From positions 248,001 through 312,000 of the forward strand of contig NZ_JYMR01000004.1 in the NCBI RefSeq assembly GCF_000938255.1: 64,000 bases of DNA, written 5' to 3'. Shown in pieces: positions 15,827 through 24,868 of the stretch (position 1 is its first letter; each line of letters begins with the position of its first letter). Origin of the DNA: Bradyrhizobium sp. LTSP849. Its GTDB lineage: Bacteria; Pseudomonadota; Alphaproteobacteria; Rhizobiales; Xanthobacteraceae. The notes under the pieces were generated by a model. That model was not told where the DNA came from and searched no databases. It saw only the letters and a list, made by a program, of their open reading frames with translations. The translations under genes were made by a program, and so were the position numbers.

Positions 15827-18232
15827 GTGGACAGAGATGCGATCGAACAGGAACTCGTACGCATTCGGCAGCGTGTCACTGACCTCAAAGCCGAGCAAGC
15901 GGGTCTTGAAGCGAGGCTAGCCTCGCTGGAACAACTCTCGGCGATTGACCAGGTCGGGCGGCGTTCGTCCTTCGAGGGCGCGCCGGTCACCAATAATTCG
16001 CCAGCTTCCGACAAAATTACCCTGTTTCGTCGTCTATTCGCCGGTCGACCAGATATTGTTCCTGTGCGGTGGGAAAACCGCAAGACGGGTCGCGCGGGAT
16101 ATTCGCCGGCTTGCTCGAACGAATGGGCAAGGGGCATTTGCGGCAAGCCAAAGGTCAAATGCGGAGAATGCCCCCATCAGGCATTCATTCCTCCGTCGGA
16201 CGAGATCATCGAAAGGCACCTTCGCGGCGGCGATGCGCGATCCAGTGATTTTATTGCCGGAGTGTACCCCTTGCTTTCCGATGAGACGTGCTGGTTCCTT
16301 GCCGCCGATTTTGACAAAGAGGCGTGGGCCGAGGATGCCAGAGCATTCTTGGAAACGTGCCGCGACAAGGGCATCGCTGCCGCTCTCGAACGATCTCGGT
16401 CGGGAAATGGTGGTCATGTCTGGGTATTCTTCTGCGAGCCGATCTCGGCGCGGACCGCGCGCCAGATGGGAGCAGCACTGATCACTGAGACTATGGAGAG
16501 GCGCCCAGAGATCGGCTTCTCCTCTTACGATCGATTCTTTCCCAACCAGGATACGATGCCGCTCGGCGGCTTCGGGAACCTGATCGCGTTGCCGTTGCAG
16601 AGACGAGCACGCGAAGTTGGCAACAGCGTCTTCGTCGACGAAGACCTAAATCCCTACGAAGATCAGTGGGCTTTTCTATCAACGCTCCCTCGAAATTCGG
16701 CAGACGCAGTTTTCGGGATCGTCGACGAGGCGGAGCGTTCGGGCCGCATCCTCGGCGTCCGGATGCCTGTAGAAGACGAGTTTGCCGACGAGCCATGGAA
16801 AATGCTCCCATCGCGCCGCACCGGGCCAGCGCAGATCGAGGCCCCCCTTCCGAAGACGATGAACATCGTGATTGCCGATCAGATTTACCTCGAAAAAGCA
16901 GAGCTTCCCCCAGCATTGGTCGCGCAGTTCGTCCGGCTGGCGGCATTCCAGAACCCGGAGTTCTATCGGGCTCAGGCCATGCGCTTGCCGACATTCGGGA
17001 GGCCCCGCGTCGTCTCGTGCGCCGAGTTTCATCCCCGGCACGTGGCTTTGCCGCGCGGCTGTCTCGACGAGATGACCGCGCTCGCCCGGAACCATGGGAT
17101 CGAGTTGGTCCTGGAAGATCGTCGCGAACTCGGTCAGCCGCTGCCGACGCGACTATCGTTCCGCGGAGAACTGCTGCCGCCCCAACAGAGAGCCTTCGCG
17201 GATCTCGCTCTCCATGATCATGGTGTCCTCGCGGCCACGACAGCATTCGGCAAGACGGTCGTCGCCGCCGCGCTAATCGCACAGCGTGAGCGGAATACCC
17301 TTGTGCTGGTCCATCGCCGCGAGCTTCTCGATCAGTGGATGGAGCGTCTGCGCTCTTTTCTGGACATCGACTCGAAGCAAATCGGGATGATCGGTGCCGG
17401 TAAGCGCAAGCCGACCGGCGTCATCGATGTGGCGATCATCCAGAGTTTGGTCAGGAACGGCGAAGTGGACGATGTCGTTGCCGCATATGGACATCTGGTC
17501 GTCGATGAGTGCCATCACCTGTCCGCCGCTAGCTTCGAATTGGTTGCCAGGCGTACCAAGGCCCGCTTCGTTCTCGGGCTGTCCGCCACGGTTGCTCGGA
17601 AGGACGGGCATCATCCAATCATCTTCATGCAGTGCGGTCCGGTCCGGCACAAGGTCGACGCGCGAACCCAAGCGTCTGAGCGCGGCATCCGCCATCGGGT
17701 TCGCGACCGGACGACGAGGTTCGAGTTACCCCTGTCCCTGTCGTCGATGGAAAGACCTCCGATGCCGGAGGTCCGCAATGATCTCATCTTCGACGATGTT
17801 CTAGAAGCTCTCGAAAAAAAGCGATCGCCCATCGTTTTGACCGAACGGAAGGACCATCTCCTCTATCTGGAGAAACGCTTTTCCTCCTTCGTCAAGAATA
17901 TCGCGGTCTTGCGCGGAGGACTATCGGCGGCTGAGCGAAAAAGCGCCGACGTGGCATTAGGCGTTCCCGAAGAGGAAGAACGCCTCATCCTGGCGACTGG
18001 CCGCTACATCGGAGAAGGCTTCGATGATGCACGGCTCGATACGCTGTTCCTGACGATGCCTATCTCCTGGAAGGGGACGTTGGCCCAGTATGTGGGACGG
18101 CTTCACCGACGATATGCTGGCAAGGCCGACGTTCTCGTCGTCGACTACGTGGATTCGGCAGTACCGGTTCTGGCTCGGATGGCTGCTAGGCGGCGGGCCG
18201 GATACCGCACGCTCGGCTACACGATCGATTAG
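15827..18232 (+). CDS. AEP primase-DEAD/DEAH helicase fusion (AEP-TOTE type)
   Basis: A GTG at 15827 with AGGG eight bases upstream gives 801 residues. Order: a short coiled coil (about 3-38); a four-cysteine element (near 96-115, C..C..KC..C); an archaeo-eukaryotic-primase-like domain with D-F-D metal ligands at 161-163, GGHVW at 195-199 and a third motif near LGGFGNLIALPLQ; then a superfamily 2 helicase with Walker A AFGKT near 473-477, DECH at 560-563, LSAT, and a C-terminal Q-x2-GRLHR motif. This architecture matches what Pfam calls AEP-TOTE conflict-system proteins. All catalytic residues appear present. It follows the toxin by 156 bp. A role in mobile-element conflict or defence is inferred. 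Confidence 0.88.
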   Translation: MDRDAIEQELVRIRQRVTDLKAEQAGLEARLASLEQLSAIDQVGRRSSFEGAPVTNNSPASDKITLFRRLFAGRPDIVPVRWENRKTGRAGYSPACSNEWARGICGKPKVKCGECPHQAFIPPSDEIIERHLRGGDARSSDFIAGVYPLLSDETCWFLAADFDKEAWAEDARAFLETCRDKGIAAALERSRSGNGGHVWVFFCEPISARTARQMGAALITETMERRPEIGFSSYDRFFPNQDTMPLGGFGNLIALPLQRRAREVGNSVFVDEDLNPYEDQWAFLSTLPRNSADAVFGIVDEAERSGRILGVRMPVEDEFADEPWKMLPSRRTGPAQIEAPLPKTMNIVIADQIYLEKAELPPALVAQFVRLAAFQNPEFYRAQAMRLPTFGRPRVVSCAEFHPRHVALPRGCLDEMTALARNHGIELVLEDRRELGQPLPTRLSFRGELLPPQQRAFADLALHDHGVLAATTAFGKTVVAAALIAQRERNTLVLVHRRELLDQWMERLRSFLDIDSKQIGMIGAGKRKPTGVIDVAIIQSLVRNGEVDDVVAAYGHLVVDECHHLSAASFELVARRTKARFVLGLSATVARKDGHHPIIFMQCGPVRHKVDARTQASERGIRHRVRDRTTRFELPLSLSSMERPPMPEVRNDLIFDDVLEALEKKRSPIVLTERKDHLLYLEKRFSSFVKNIAVLRGGLSAAERKSADVALGVPEEEERLILATGRYIGEGFDDARLDTLFLTMPISWKGTLAQYVGRLHRRYAGKADVLVVDYVDSAVPVLARMAARRRAGYRTLGYTID

Positions 18233-18324
18233 CGATCCATTGAGGTCGATCGACGGACGCCGACCAGCCAGCACTCCACCGCGCGTTTCTCATTAAACCG
18301 GCGAGCATATACCCACTACGGTGA

Positions 18325-18392
18325 CACTCAATTGAGCGATTTTGCGGCCTATCAAATCGGCCTATCGGTTCGAATGTGCATTGAGTGCACTG
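18325..18392 (+). repeat. 68-bp imperfect direct repeat, right copy
   Basis: Pairs with 13620-13687. This copy contains a perfect palindrome, GTGCA-TTGAG-TGCAC (18376-18390), resembling the TetR-type operator at 29649; in the left copy that palindrome is degenerate. It lies 92 bp after the primase-helicase stop. Confidence 0.7.
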
Positions 18393-18417
18393 CACGGTAA
18401 TGCTGATTGCCAGCGTG

Positions 18418-18773
18418 TGCGATTTGGCCGCCTTGAAACCAATCACACTCCGCCTCGCGCGCGTCACCCCGCCCTCGTACCCGTGATGGCAGCAAGCGCC
18501 TCGACGAGCCGGTCGAGATCAGCCTCCTCGGTGTAGAGCGCCGGCGTCACGCGGATGCATTGGCCCTTGGCGACGCCCGCCCGGCGAACCGTCAAGACCT
18601 TGTGGGTGTCCCACCACGGTGGCGTCGTTGTCGGCCTTGCTCGTCTTGCCGGCGAAGCGGAACGACGTGATCGCACCATACAGGCCGGCCTCATCCGGCG
18701 TCAGGATCTCGATGTCCTTGAAGCTGCGAACGCGACTGACCCGGTAGTCGCGCCAATAGCGCTGGCGGACCTG
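18418..18773 (+). repeat. Duplication of the aminotransferase 3' region
   Basis: This segment closely matches 19989-20353 (the end and downstream flank of the class V aminotransferase gene) in the same orientation, starting at TGCGATTTGGCCGCCTTG in both. The copies are about 1.57-1.58 kb apart and enclose the serine hydrolase gene. Differences include point changes, a one-base gap and an eight-base deletion near 18614. Confidence 0.85.
18464..18773 (-). pseudogene. Truncated, frameshifted copy of class V aminotransferase
   Basis: On the minus strand the final 25 or more residues of the aminotransferase (VRRAGVAKGQCIRVTPALYT, then EADLDRLVEALAAITGT) are readable almost unchanged. Upstream, an eight-base deletion near 18614 shifts the frame, after which homology continues in another frame until about 18773 and then stops. 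Only the last 100 or so codons are represented, with no start. The intact parent is 20036-21355. It is a gene relic. Confidence 0.85.
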
Positions 18774-18814
18774 CCGATCGCCGCCGTTGCGCTTGCCGCG
18801 ATTCCCGTAAAGCG

Positions 18815-18830
18815 TGTGAGATCGCTCACA
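18815..18830 (+). promoter_or_regulatory. CRP-like palindrome TGTGA-N6-TCACA
   Basis: TGTGA at 18815 and TCACA at 18826 match the CRP half-site consensus exactly, with six bases between. It lies 62 bp upstream of the serine hydrolase start, a position suited to activation or repression. Binding is inferred only. Confidence 0.5.
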
Positions 18831-18892
18831 GACAATTCAGTGGCGTGCTGTGCAAGATCGTGTGCGCAAAATATTTGCGAGGGAGAGCTATC

Positions 18893-19960
18893 ATGACCGA
18901 TCTAGGCGCTGTCTTCAGCAACCTCGATGGCAAACTGAGCTTCACCGAGGGCCACTCAATCGCGATCCATCAGGGATTGAACCTCAAGAACAATGCGGGC
19001 GCAGGCAAGGCCCGCATCAATCCAGACGTGACGATGACGTCCTTGATCCGTATGGACGTGCTGAGCATGAGCAAGACCATCACGGCAGCCGGGGTCGTAC
19101 GCCAATTGCTCGCCAGCGGCCTCACGCCCGCGCACGGGATCAGACCCTTCTTGCCAGCATCATGGAATGTGAACGCGCAAATCGCGCAACTGACGTTCGC
19201 GCACGTTATGACGCATTCCGGCGGCCTGATTGGCGATCAATCCGACTTCGGCCAGCTAAAGGCGTTGTGTGAGTCACCACCGGGAGGCACTCTCGGTGTG
19301 GTTCACTACCAAAACATCAACTACTCCCTGCTTCGTGTCCTGCTGGCCTATCTGAGCTGTCCTCTTTCCCTGGGGTGGCTGGAGGCGCGGGCTCAGACTC
19401 TTCTACCAACCGTGCTGGCTCAAACTGTGCTGCCGACGGTCACCGCCACCATGTATGCCGACAACATCCAGAGAAACATCATGGCTCCCGCGGGAATCGG
19501 TCACGCATCGATTGGCCCGGAATCGCCGACTAACCTTCAAGCGGAGTGGTTCGCAGATGCCCACGATCACCTCGGCGACCAGCATCTTTCGACAAACCCG
19601 ATACTCGTCTGCGGCGCCGATCACTGGAACATGGACGTTCGCGACTACGGCCGTTTCATCGCACATTTGATCAACGGTTCATTCAGCCCAGACCCGTGGC
19701 CGACCATGCGTGACACGCGCGCACCGGGCGCCGCCAGCGCTCTGCCTGCCTATCCGATAGGAGATGCACGCCTTGGCGTTTGGCGATTCCAGGCACCCGA
19801 CGGCACCGGTAATTTCTATGGCCACAACGGTGATTGGAGCGATGCATTCACGGGTTGGATGGCTTTTAACGGCGGGATCAACGTCACCTTCTTCGCAAAC
19901 TCAACACTAGGTGCGACCGAACAGGAAAGAATGATACTGGACTCGTGGCTCGCCGCCTGA
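18893..19960 (+). CDS. Serine beta-lactamase-fold hydrolase (class C/esterase type)
   Basis: A 355-residue protein with the three motifs of the penicillin-binding/class C family: S58-x-x-K61 (SMSK), Y139-Q-N141 and H311-N-G313. It lacks a signal peptide, so a cytoplasmic esterase or peptidase is more likely than a resistance beta-lactamase. GGGAGAG precedes the ATG at 18893. The gene is bounded by the intact aminotransferase end and by its decayed copy, implying insertion or local rearrangement. A CRP-like palindrome lies upstream. Confidence 0.88.
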   Translation: MTDLGAVFSNLDGKLSFTEGHSIAIHQGLNLKNNAGAGKARINPDVTMTSLIRMDVLSMSKTITAAGVVRQLLASGLTPAHGIRPFLPASWNVNAQIAQLTFAHVMTHSGGLIGDQSDFGQLKALCESPPGGTLGVVHYQNINYSLLRVLLAYLSCPLSLGWLEARAQTLLPTVLAQTVLPTVTATMYADNIQRNIMAPAGIGHASIGPESPTNLQAEWFADAHDHLGDQHLSTNPILVCGADHWNMDVRDYGRFIAHLINGSFSPDPWPTMRDTRAPGAASALPAYPIGDARLGVWRFQAPDGTGNFYGHNGDWSDAFTGWMAFNGGINVTFFANSTLGATEQERMILDSWLAA

Positions 19961-20035
19961 GGCCACGCGGCAGAAACGCGCGCGCCTTTGCGATTTGGCC
20001 GCCTTGAAACGGATCGCCCTCCGCCTTGCGCGCGT

Positions 20036-21355
20036 TCACCCTGCCTTGGTACCGGTGATGGCAGCAAGCGCCTCGACGAGCCGGTCGAGATCGGCCTCGT
20101 CGGTGTAGAGCGCCGGCGTCACGCGGATGCATTGGCCCTTGGCGACGCCCGCCCGGCGAACCGTCAGGACCTTGTAGGTGTCCCTGAGCTTCGCCACGGT
20201 GGCGTCGTTGTCGGCCTTGCTGGTCTTGCCGGCGAGGCGGAAGGACGTGATCGCACCATACAGGCCGGCCTCATCCGGCGTCAGGATCTCGATGTCCTTG
20301 AAGCTGCGAACGCGACTGACCCAATAGTCGCGCAAATAGCGCAGGCGGGCCTGTTTCGCCGCAGCGCCGATCTGCTGATGGAGATCGACGGCCGCGGGCA
20401 CCGTCAGCACCGTCGCGAAATTGACCGTGCCGGTGTGGACCCGCGATCGGATGTCGGTGTCCGGGAAATCTTCGTCGCCCATGTCGCGGTCGATATCGGC
20501 GAGGCGGTCCTTCTTGATGTAGAGGAAGCCCACGCCGACCGGCGCGCCGATCCATTTGTGCAGGTTGAAGCCGACAAAATCGACCTCGAGCTCACCCAGC
20601 CTGAAGTCCATCTGCCCCCAGGAATGGGCGGCGTCGAGGATGGTGTCGACACCCTTGGCCCTGGCCATGCGGGCGATCTCGGTGATCGGCATGATGAGGC
20701 CGGTGCGATGGCTGACATGGGTGAGGAGGAGAAGCCTGGTCTTCGGATTCGCCTCCAGCGCGCGGGCATAGGCATCGAGCACGGCCTGGCGGGTGGCCGG
20801 CTCCGGCACATCGAACTTAACCACGTCGACACCGCGGCGCGCCTTCAGCGCGTTCATGGCATACTGCATCGAATCGTAATCGAGGTCGGCGTAGAGCACG
20901 CTATCGCCGGGCTTGAGCTTGTTGTAGCCGCTGATGAGCAGCTGTAGCGCTTCGGTCGCGCCGCGGGTGAGCGCGATTTCCTCGGGCGCGGCGCCGACCG
21001 CCGCCGCCACCTTGGCCCGCACGGAATCGAAATCCGCACCCGCGCGCTGCCGCGCGTAGTAGGTGTTCTGATAGTTGACCATGTCGGACAGACGGATGAA
21101 CTCGCGCCGCACCGGCTCGGCCATGATGCCCCAAAAGCCATTCTCCAGATTGACGACATCCGGCGTCACGGCATAGAGCCCCTTCACGGCCGTCCAATAG
21201 GCCTTGTCGGTGGCGATTGCGGCCGCGGGTCCAGTCAGCTGCGCCGGCAGGCCCTCGGCCGCCATGGCTGGTACCGCCAGCGGCGCGACGGCCGCGGCCG
21301 CGAGGCCCTTCAGGATCGACCGGCGGTCGGAAGAAATTGTCTTGATCAGATCCAT
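20036..21355 (-). CDS. Class V aminotransferase, Tat-type N-terminus
   Basis: A 439-residue PLP enzyme of the isopenicillin-N-epimerase-like group. PLP residues are visible: D241-x-x-H244 (DAAHSWGQ) and the Schiff-base K267 (NLHKWIG). The first 33 residues (SSDRRSILKGLAAAAVAPLAVPAMA) look like a twin-arginine signal, so the folded holoenzyme may be exported. Relatives include cysteine desulfurase-like and amino-acid epimerase enzymes; the substrate is unknown. ATG at 21355 follows AGGGTGG. The 3' end is duplicated at 18418-18773. Confidence 0.9.
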   Translation of the reverse strand: MDLIKTISSDRRSILKGLAAAAVAPLAVPAMAAEGLPAQLTGPAAAIATDKAYWTAVKGLYAVTPDVVNLENGFWGIMAEPVRREFIRLSDMVNYQNTYYARQRAGADFDSVRAKVAAAVGAAPEEIALTRGATEALQLLISGYNKLKPGDSVLYADLDYDSMQYAMNALKARRGVDVVKFDVPEPATRQAVLDAYARALEANPKTRLLLLTHVSHRTGLIMPITEIARMARAKGVDTILDAAHSWGQMDFRLGELEVDFVGFNLHKWIGAPVGVGFLYIKKDRLADIDRDMGDEDFPDTDIRSRVHTGTVNFATVLTVPAAVDLHQQIGAAAKQARLRYLRDYWVSRVRSFKDIEILTPDEAGLYGAITSFRLAGKTSKADNDATVAKLRDTYKVLTVRRAGVAKGQCIRVTPALYTDEADLDRLVEALAAITGTKAG

Positions 21356-21609
21356 GTCCACCCTCTGCAATGCGCGCGGCGAAAGGAGCAACGATCAATG
21401 GAACGCCAATGACAGGGCGATGACGGTCTGATGATGGCGGGCGTTGCCCGGGTGGGGAATACTGGTGGGCCGCGCAGACCGGCCTCGTCATTACGGGCAG
21501 GCCGCGGACCGTCCAGACCCGGACATCGTTGCCGATCCCGCCGAGCTCGCCGCCAGCCTTGCACAATTTGTGGTTTTAGATATCCTTTCATACATATTTC
21601 AATGATTGC

Positions 21610-23286
21610 TTGGTGGCCATCGTGCCTTCAATACAGGTCGCATTTCAGGGGGGCGGTGCACGTTTCGTGGAGATGCTGCCGGTCGCGCACGCCCTCCTCC
21701 AGGCCCACAACGACGGAACTGTAAGAATCACGCGCGTCGCAGGCTCCTCAGCAGGATCGATCTGCGCGGCGCTGATCGCCTGCAACGCCGATTTCGCGCA
21801 AGTGCGCAAGTTCATAAAGGAGGAGGGGCCGGCGCACACGGCAGGGATGCGCAGATGGAGCTCGACCGTCAGCACCGGACCAATGAGTCCACTCACCAAC
21901 CGGTTGAAGCTGCTGACGGCGGTATGGAAGGCGTACCGCGGCAAGAGGCTGCTCCGAACGGAGGTGCTGGGCAAGTTCCTGAACGACTTGTTCGCTAAGG
22001 CTGCTCCGAAAGCGCCACGGCAGATCGAGGACATCAACAGCCTCGATGGAATTCAGCTCATCATTACCGGATCCGACCTGTCGCAGAGCCGTGGTGTTAC
22101 ATTCAACTCCGGCAATTTGATCGAAAGGATCCTGCATTCATCGGCCATCCCGTTCGCGTTCCGAAGCTATGCCGATGTGATTACATCACCATACGTCGAT
22201 GGAGGGCTGTGCGAAAACCTCCCCGTCGAGCTCCTATTGGCCAAAGAGGATTTTGACGGCCAGGTGTTTTGCGTTTCGATTGGCGATGAAAGTCCGGCAC
22301 CTTACGTCCCGAGCGGCTTCAAGGAATATTGCCTGCAACTTGTTTCCGCCTCGATGAATCACAACGTCGATCGCGCCAAGCGGCTCGTCGGCCTGAGCAA
22401 TCAGTTCGAAGAAATCACCAGCTTGAATACATTCGATTTCGAGGCGGCGATCGCCAAGTTGAATGACGACGCCTGGTATACGCCCTCCTACAATCGAGCC
22501 ATGAGCAAGCTGTACAAGATCGCTCAGCTTTATGAGATGGTCGGCGTACCGGCGCCATCCAAGCTCTCAGGACGATTGTCCACCGCCAAGATCATGCACT
22601 CGCTGTACAAGGTCTTTGAAACGTCTCTGCGACTCCCGGAGTGGGAATACATCAAGGGCGATTTTGTCGTTCGCGCGGAATGCCTGCATCCGCTGCCGCC
22701 CAACCTCCTCAGAGGGGGCGATTACGTCGTTCGAACTGCGACCATCCAGGCCAAGGGAGACAATTTGGTCTGCTTCAACTCTTCGGCGCACCTGAATGGC
22801 GAGACATCGATCGTTCCGACGGCGTGGACCTGCTTCAATCAAACGCAGAACCGCGAAATCGCGGTGCAGGCCATCCCGGTCAAGAATCCAACCGATACGT
22901 CCGCCAAGTCCATCGGCGTTCTTGTGTTCTTCGAAAACCCGATCACGTCGGTGGCGAAGGGGGACATCCTGATCGTCAAATCCCATTTCCTGCTGGACGA
23001 TGCCATGATTGATCTCAGCAGGAAGGGGAAGGACCACATCTCGATCGAGAATTCTCATTCCATTACGGCTGGGAGTGTCGATATCGTGCTGATCTATCCG
23101 ACGGCCTTTGGAACGATAACGGCTGCCGGGAAAATCGGTGACGGTAGCGAGGTGTTGCTCTCAAGTGAGAGTTTGCGGGCAAAGCACCTGGACAATCTGC
23201 CAAACTACAGCGCGGCCGGCATGAACGTTCAGAATCTGGCGCCGAACGCCCTATTCCATGTCAATTTCTTCAGAAATCCCGGGTAG
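21610..23286 (+). CDS. Patatin-like phospholipase
   Basis: Residues 1-200 form a patatin domain: oxyanion loop GGGAR at 14-18, nucleophile elbow G45-S-S47-A-G49, and catalytic D197 in VDGGL. The remaining 350 residues are not recognised and look beta-rich; they may be a ligand or membrane-binding module. The start is uncertain: TTG 21610, GTG 21613 or GTG 21622, with no good ribosome site. No signal peptide. Composition is somewhat less GC-rich than the core genes, consistent with acquisition. A terminator follows at 23408. Confidence 0.85.
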   Translation: MVAIVPSIQVAFQGGGARFVEMLPVAHALLQAHNDGTVRITRVAGSSAGSICAALIACNADFAQVRKFIKEEGPAHTAGMRRWSSTVSTGPMSPLTNRLKLLTAVWKAYRGKRLLRTEVLGKFLNDLFAKAAPKAPRQIEDINSLDGIQLIITGSDLSQSRGVTFNSGNLIERILHSSAIPFAFRSYADVITSPYVDGGLCENLPVELLLAKEDFDGQVFCVSIGDESPAPYVPSGFKEYCLQLVSASMNHNVDRAKRLVGLSNQFEEITSLNTFDFEAAIAKLNDDAWYTPSYNRAMSKLYKIAQLYEMVGVPAPSKLSGRLSTAKIMHSLYKVFETSLRLPEWEYIKGDFVVRAECLHPLPPNLLRGGDYVVRTATIQAKGDNLVCFNSSAHLNGETSIVPTAWTCFNQTQNREIAVQAIPVKNPTDTSAKSIGVLVFFENPITSVAKGDILIVKSHFLLDDAMIDLSRKGKDHISIENSHSITAGSVDIVLIYPTAFGTITAAGKIGDGSEVLLSSESLRAKHLDNLPNYSAAGMNVQNLAPNALFHVNFFRNPG

Positions 23287-23407
23287 AAAACACGCCTGCC
23301 GCATGTTAGATTGCGACTTGGATGCACACGTCAAAGAATGGAGAGCTGGTATGGATGTCGGTGTGGATAGTGTACTGCTCTGAACGCTGAATCGAGCCTG
23401 ACTGCCC

Positions 23408-23437
23408 AAAAAACGTCCCTCGTGCGGGACGTTTTTT
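23408..23437. terminator. Bidirectional intrinsic terminator
   Basis: A perfect 12-base stem, AAAAAACGTCCC and GGGACGTTTTTT with loop TCGTGC, gives a T run on either strand. It can end both the patatin transcript and the tRNA-Phe transcript coming from the right. Confidence 0.9.
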
Positions 23438-23462
23438 GTTTTCCGGTCAGCCGTTCAAAGAA

Positions 23463-23538
23463 TGGTGCCCAGGGGCGGAATCGAACCACCGACACTGCGA
23501 TTTTCAGTCGCATGCTCTACCAACTGAGCTACCTGGGC
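23463..23538 (-). tRNA. tRNA-Phe (GAA)
   Basis: 76 nt with encoded CCA. The acceptor stem pairs GCCCAGG with CCTGGGC, the anticodon stem TGCGA/TCGCA holds loop CTGAAAA with anticodon GAA, and the TTCGATT T-loop is standard. Its 3' end faces the accessory zone. Confidence 0.98.
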
Positions 23539-23735
23539 GTGCTGAGGGAAGGACCCAAAGAGAAGGTCAAGGCCCATCGAGCGGGCGGTTTATAGTGGGC
23601 TGGAAGCGGCCTGTCCACCCGGCTTCGCCAAGAGGCTTCGCCGGGCGCGGCCCGGCTGTGCACAAGGTCGGGCGGCCTCGCCGCGGCTGGCGCGCGGCAC
23701 GTCAGTAATTCAATTAAAATATTGATATTGCTTAG

Positions 23736-23918
23736 TTATTCCTCGCCATCCGTCTCGTCGTCGCGACCGGGGATGACGTAGGAGCCTTTCAGCCAGCGGT
23801 TCAGGTCGACGTCGCGGCAGCGCGACGAGCAGAACGGGCGGGTTGCCTCCGACTGCGGCTTGCCGCAGATCGAGCAGGTTTTGACAGGGCCGGCGGGCTT
23901 TTTGACGTGGTCGTCCAT
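23736..23918 (-). CDS. yacG: DNA gyrase inhibitor YacG
   Basis: A 60-residue zinc protein with the YacG C4 pattern: C15-x2-C18 (CSIC) and C30-x3-C34 (CSSRC), followed by the conserved [13 protein letters not shown] segment. In E. coli YacG binds gyrase and limits its activity. The C-terminal acidic tail (DDETDGEE) is usual. It lies in the order yacG-maf-phosphatase-UPF0262-hisD seen across Rhizobiales. Confidence 0.95.
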   Translation of the reverse strand: MDDHVKKPAGPVKTCSICGKPQSEATRPFCSSRCRDVDLNRWLKGSYVIPGRDDETDGEE

Positions 23919-24080
23919 GATCTCGGCAGCGCGTAGGAGGTGAAGGCGTTCAAGAGCCTGTCAACAAACAGGTTCCTCAGGCGTCGGCGCATGCGTTCCA
24001 CGCAAGGTCGCGCCGGGCCATTCTACTGTGCATGGGGTTGTTTTCGAGATTTTTGTTAGGCCGCGAGGCCAGCGCCGCGC

Positions 24081-24710
24081 TCACACGGCGGTGGCGTTGA
24101 GCCAGCCGAAGCGGATCGGAAAACCCTCGCCGCCGAGCAGGGTCGTGGTCTCGTAGAGCGGCAGGCCGACGACGTTGCTGTAGGAGCCGACCATCTTGAC
24201 CACGAAGGAGCCGGCGATGCCCTGCACGGCATAGCCGCCGGCTTTGCCGCGCCATTCGCCGGAGCCGATATAGGCCTGGATGTCGTCTTCCGAGAGGCGC
24301 TTGAAGCGGACGCGGGTCTCGACCAGGCGCTGCCGGAAGGCCTCGCGCGGCGTAACGAGCGTAATCGCCGTGTAGACGCGGTGGTTGCGGCCCGACAAGA
24401 GCCGCAGGCACTGCGCGGCTTCATCGACGAGGTTGGCCTTGGGCAGGATGCGGCGACCGACCGCCACCACTGTGTCGGCGGCAAGGATGAAGGCGCCGCG
24501 CAGCTCGTCGTCGAGCTGGACTGATTTGAGCGCCGCATCGGCCTTGGCGCGGGCGAGGCGGTTGGCGCAGGCGCGCGGCAGCTCGCCCCGCTTCGGCGTC
24601 TCGTCGACGTCGGCGGGCCGGAGCGCATCCGGCTCGATGCCGGCCTGGTTGAGCAGCGACAGGCGCCGCGGCGAACCGGAGGCAAGAACGAATTTGGGGC
24701 GGCCGAGCAT
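24081..24710 (-). CDS. maf: Maf-like nucleotide pyrophosphatase
   Basis: A 209-residue protein opening [16 protein letters not shown]; the SGSPRR motif at 11-16 is the nucleotide-binding mark of the family, and [12 protein letters not shown] and the [18 protein letters not shown] stretch are also conserved. Maf proteins hydrolyse dTTP/UTP or modified nucleotides and affect septum formation. The start at 24710 keeps the motif close to the N-terminus as in relatives. Confidence 0.93.
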   Translation of the reverse strand: MLGRPKFVLASGSPRRLSLLNQAGIEPDALRPADVDETPKRGELPRACANRLARAKADAALKSVQLDDELRGAFILAADTVVAVGRRILPKANLVDEAAQCLRLLSGRNHRVYTAITLVTPREAFRQRLVETRVRFKRLSEDDIQAYIGSGEWRGKAGGYAVQGIAGSFVVKMVGSYSNVVGLPLYETTTLLGGEGFPIRFGWLNATAV

Positions 24711-24868
24711 CAGCTGATTTTTTGGGGATGAAGCAGGGGGTGAATTGCGCGCGGAACCTATCGGAAGGGGGCTGATTTCACAACCCGGGAACCCGGACTT
24801 AAGCGATTCGAGGGTCGCCACATGCCTGTGCCCGCAGTCTGTGACGCCGGTGTTACGGGCGGCGAATG

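Noticed and set aside
13620..18392. 68-bp repeats as transposon ends
   Set aside because: They are direct, imperfect, lack terminal inverted symmetry and have no transposase between them; direct-repeat recombination or relics are better explanations.
23331..23465. TCAAAGAATGG occurring twice (23331 and 23455, the second touching the tRNA-Phe end)
   Set aside because: Eleven bases 124 bp apart with no insert of note between; too short to claim an attachment site.
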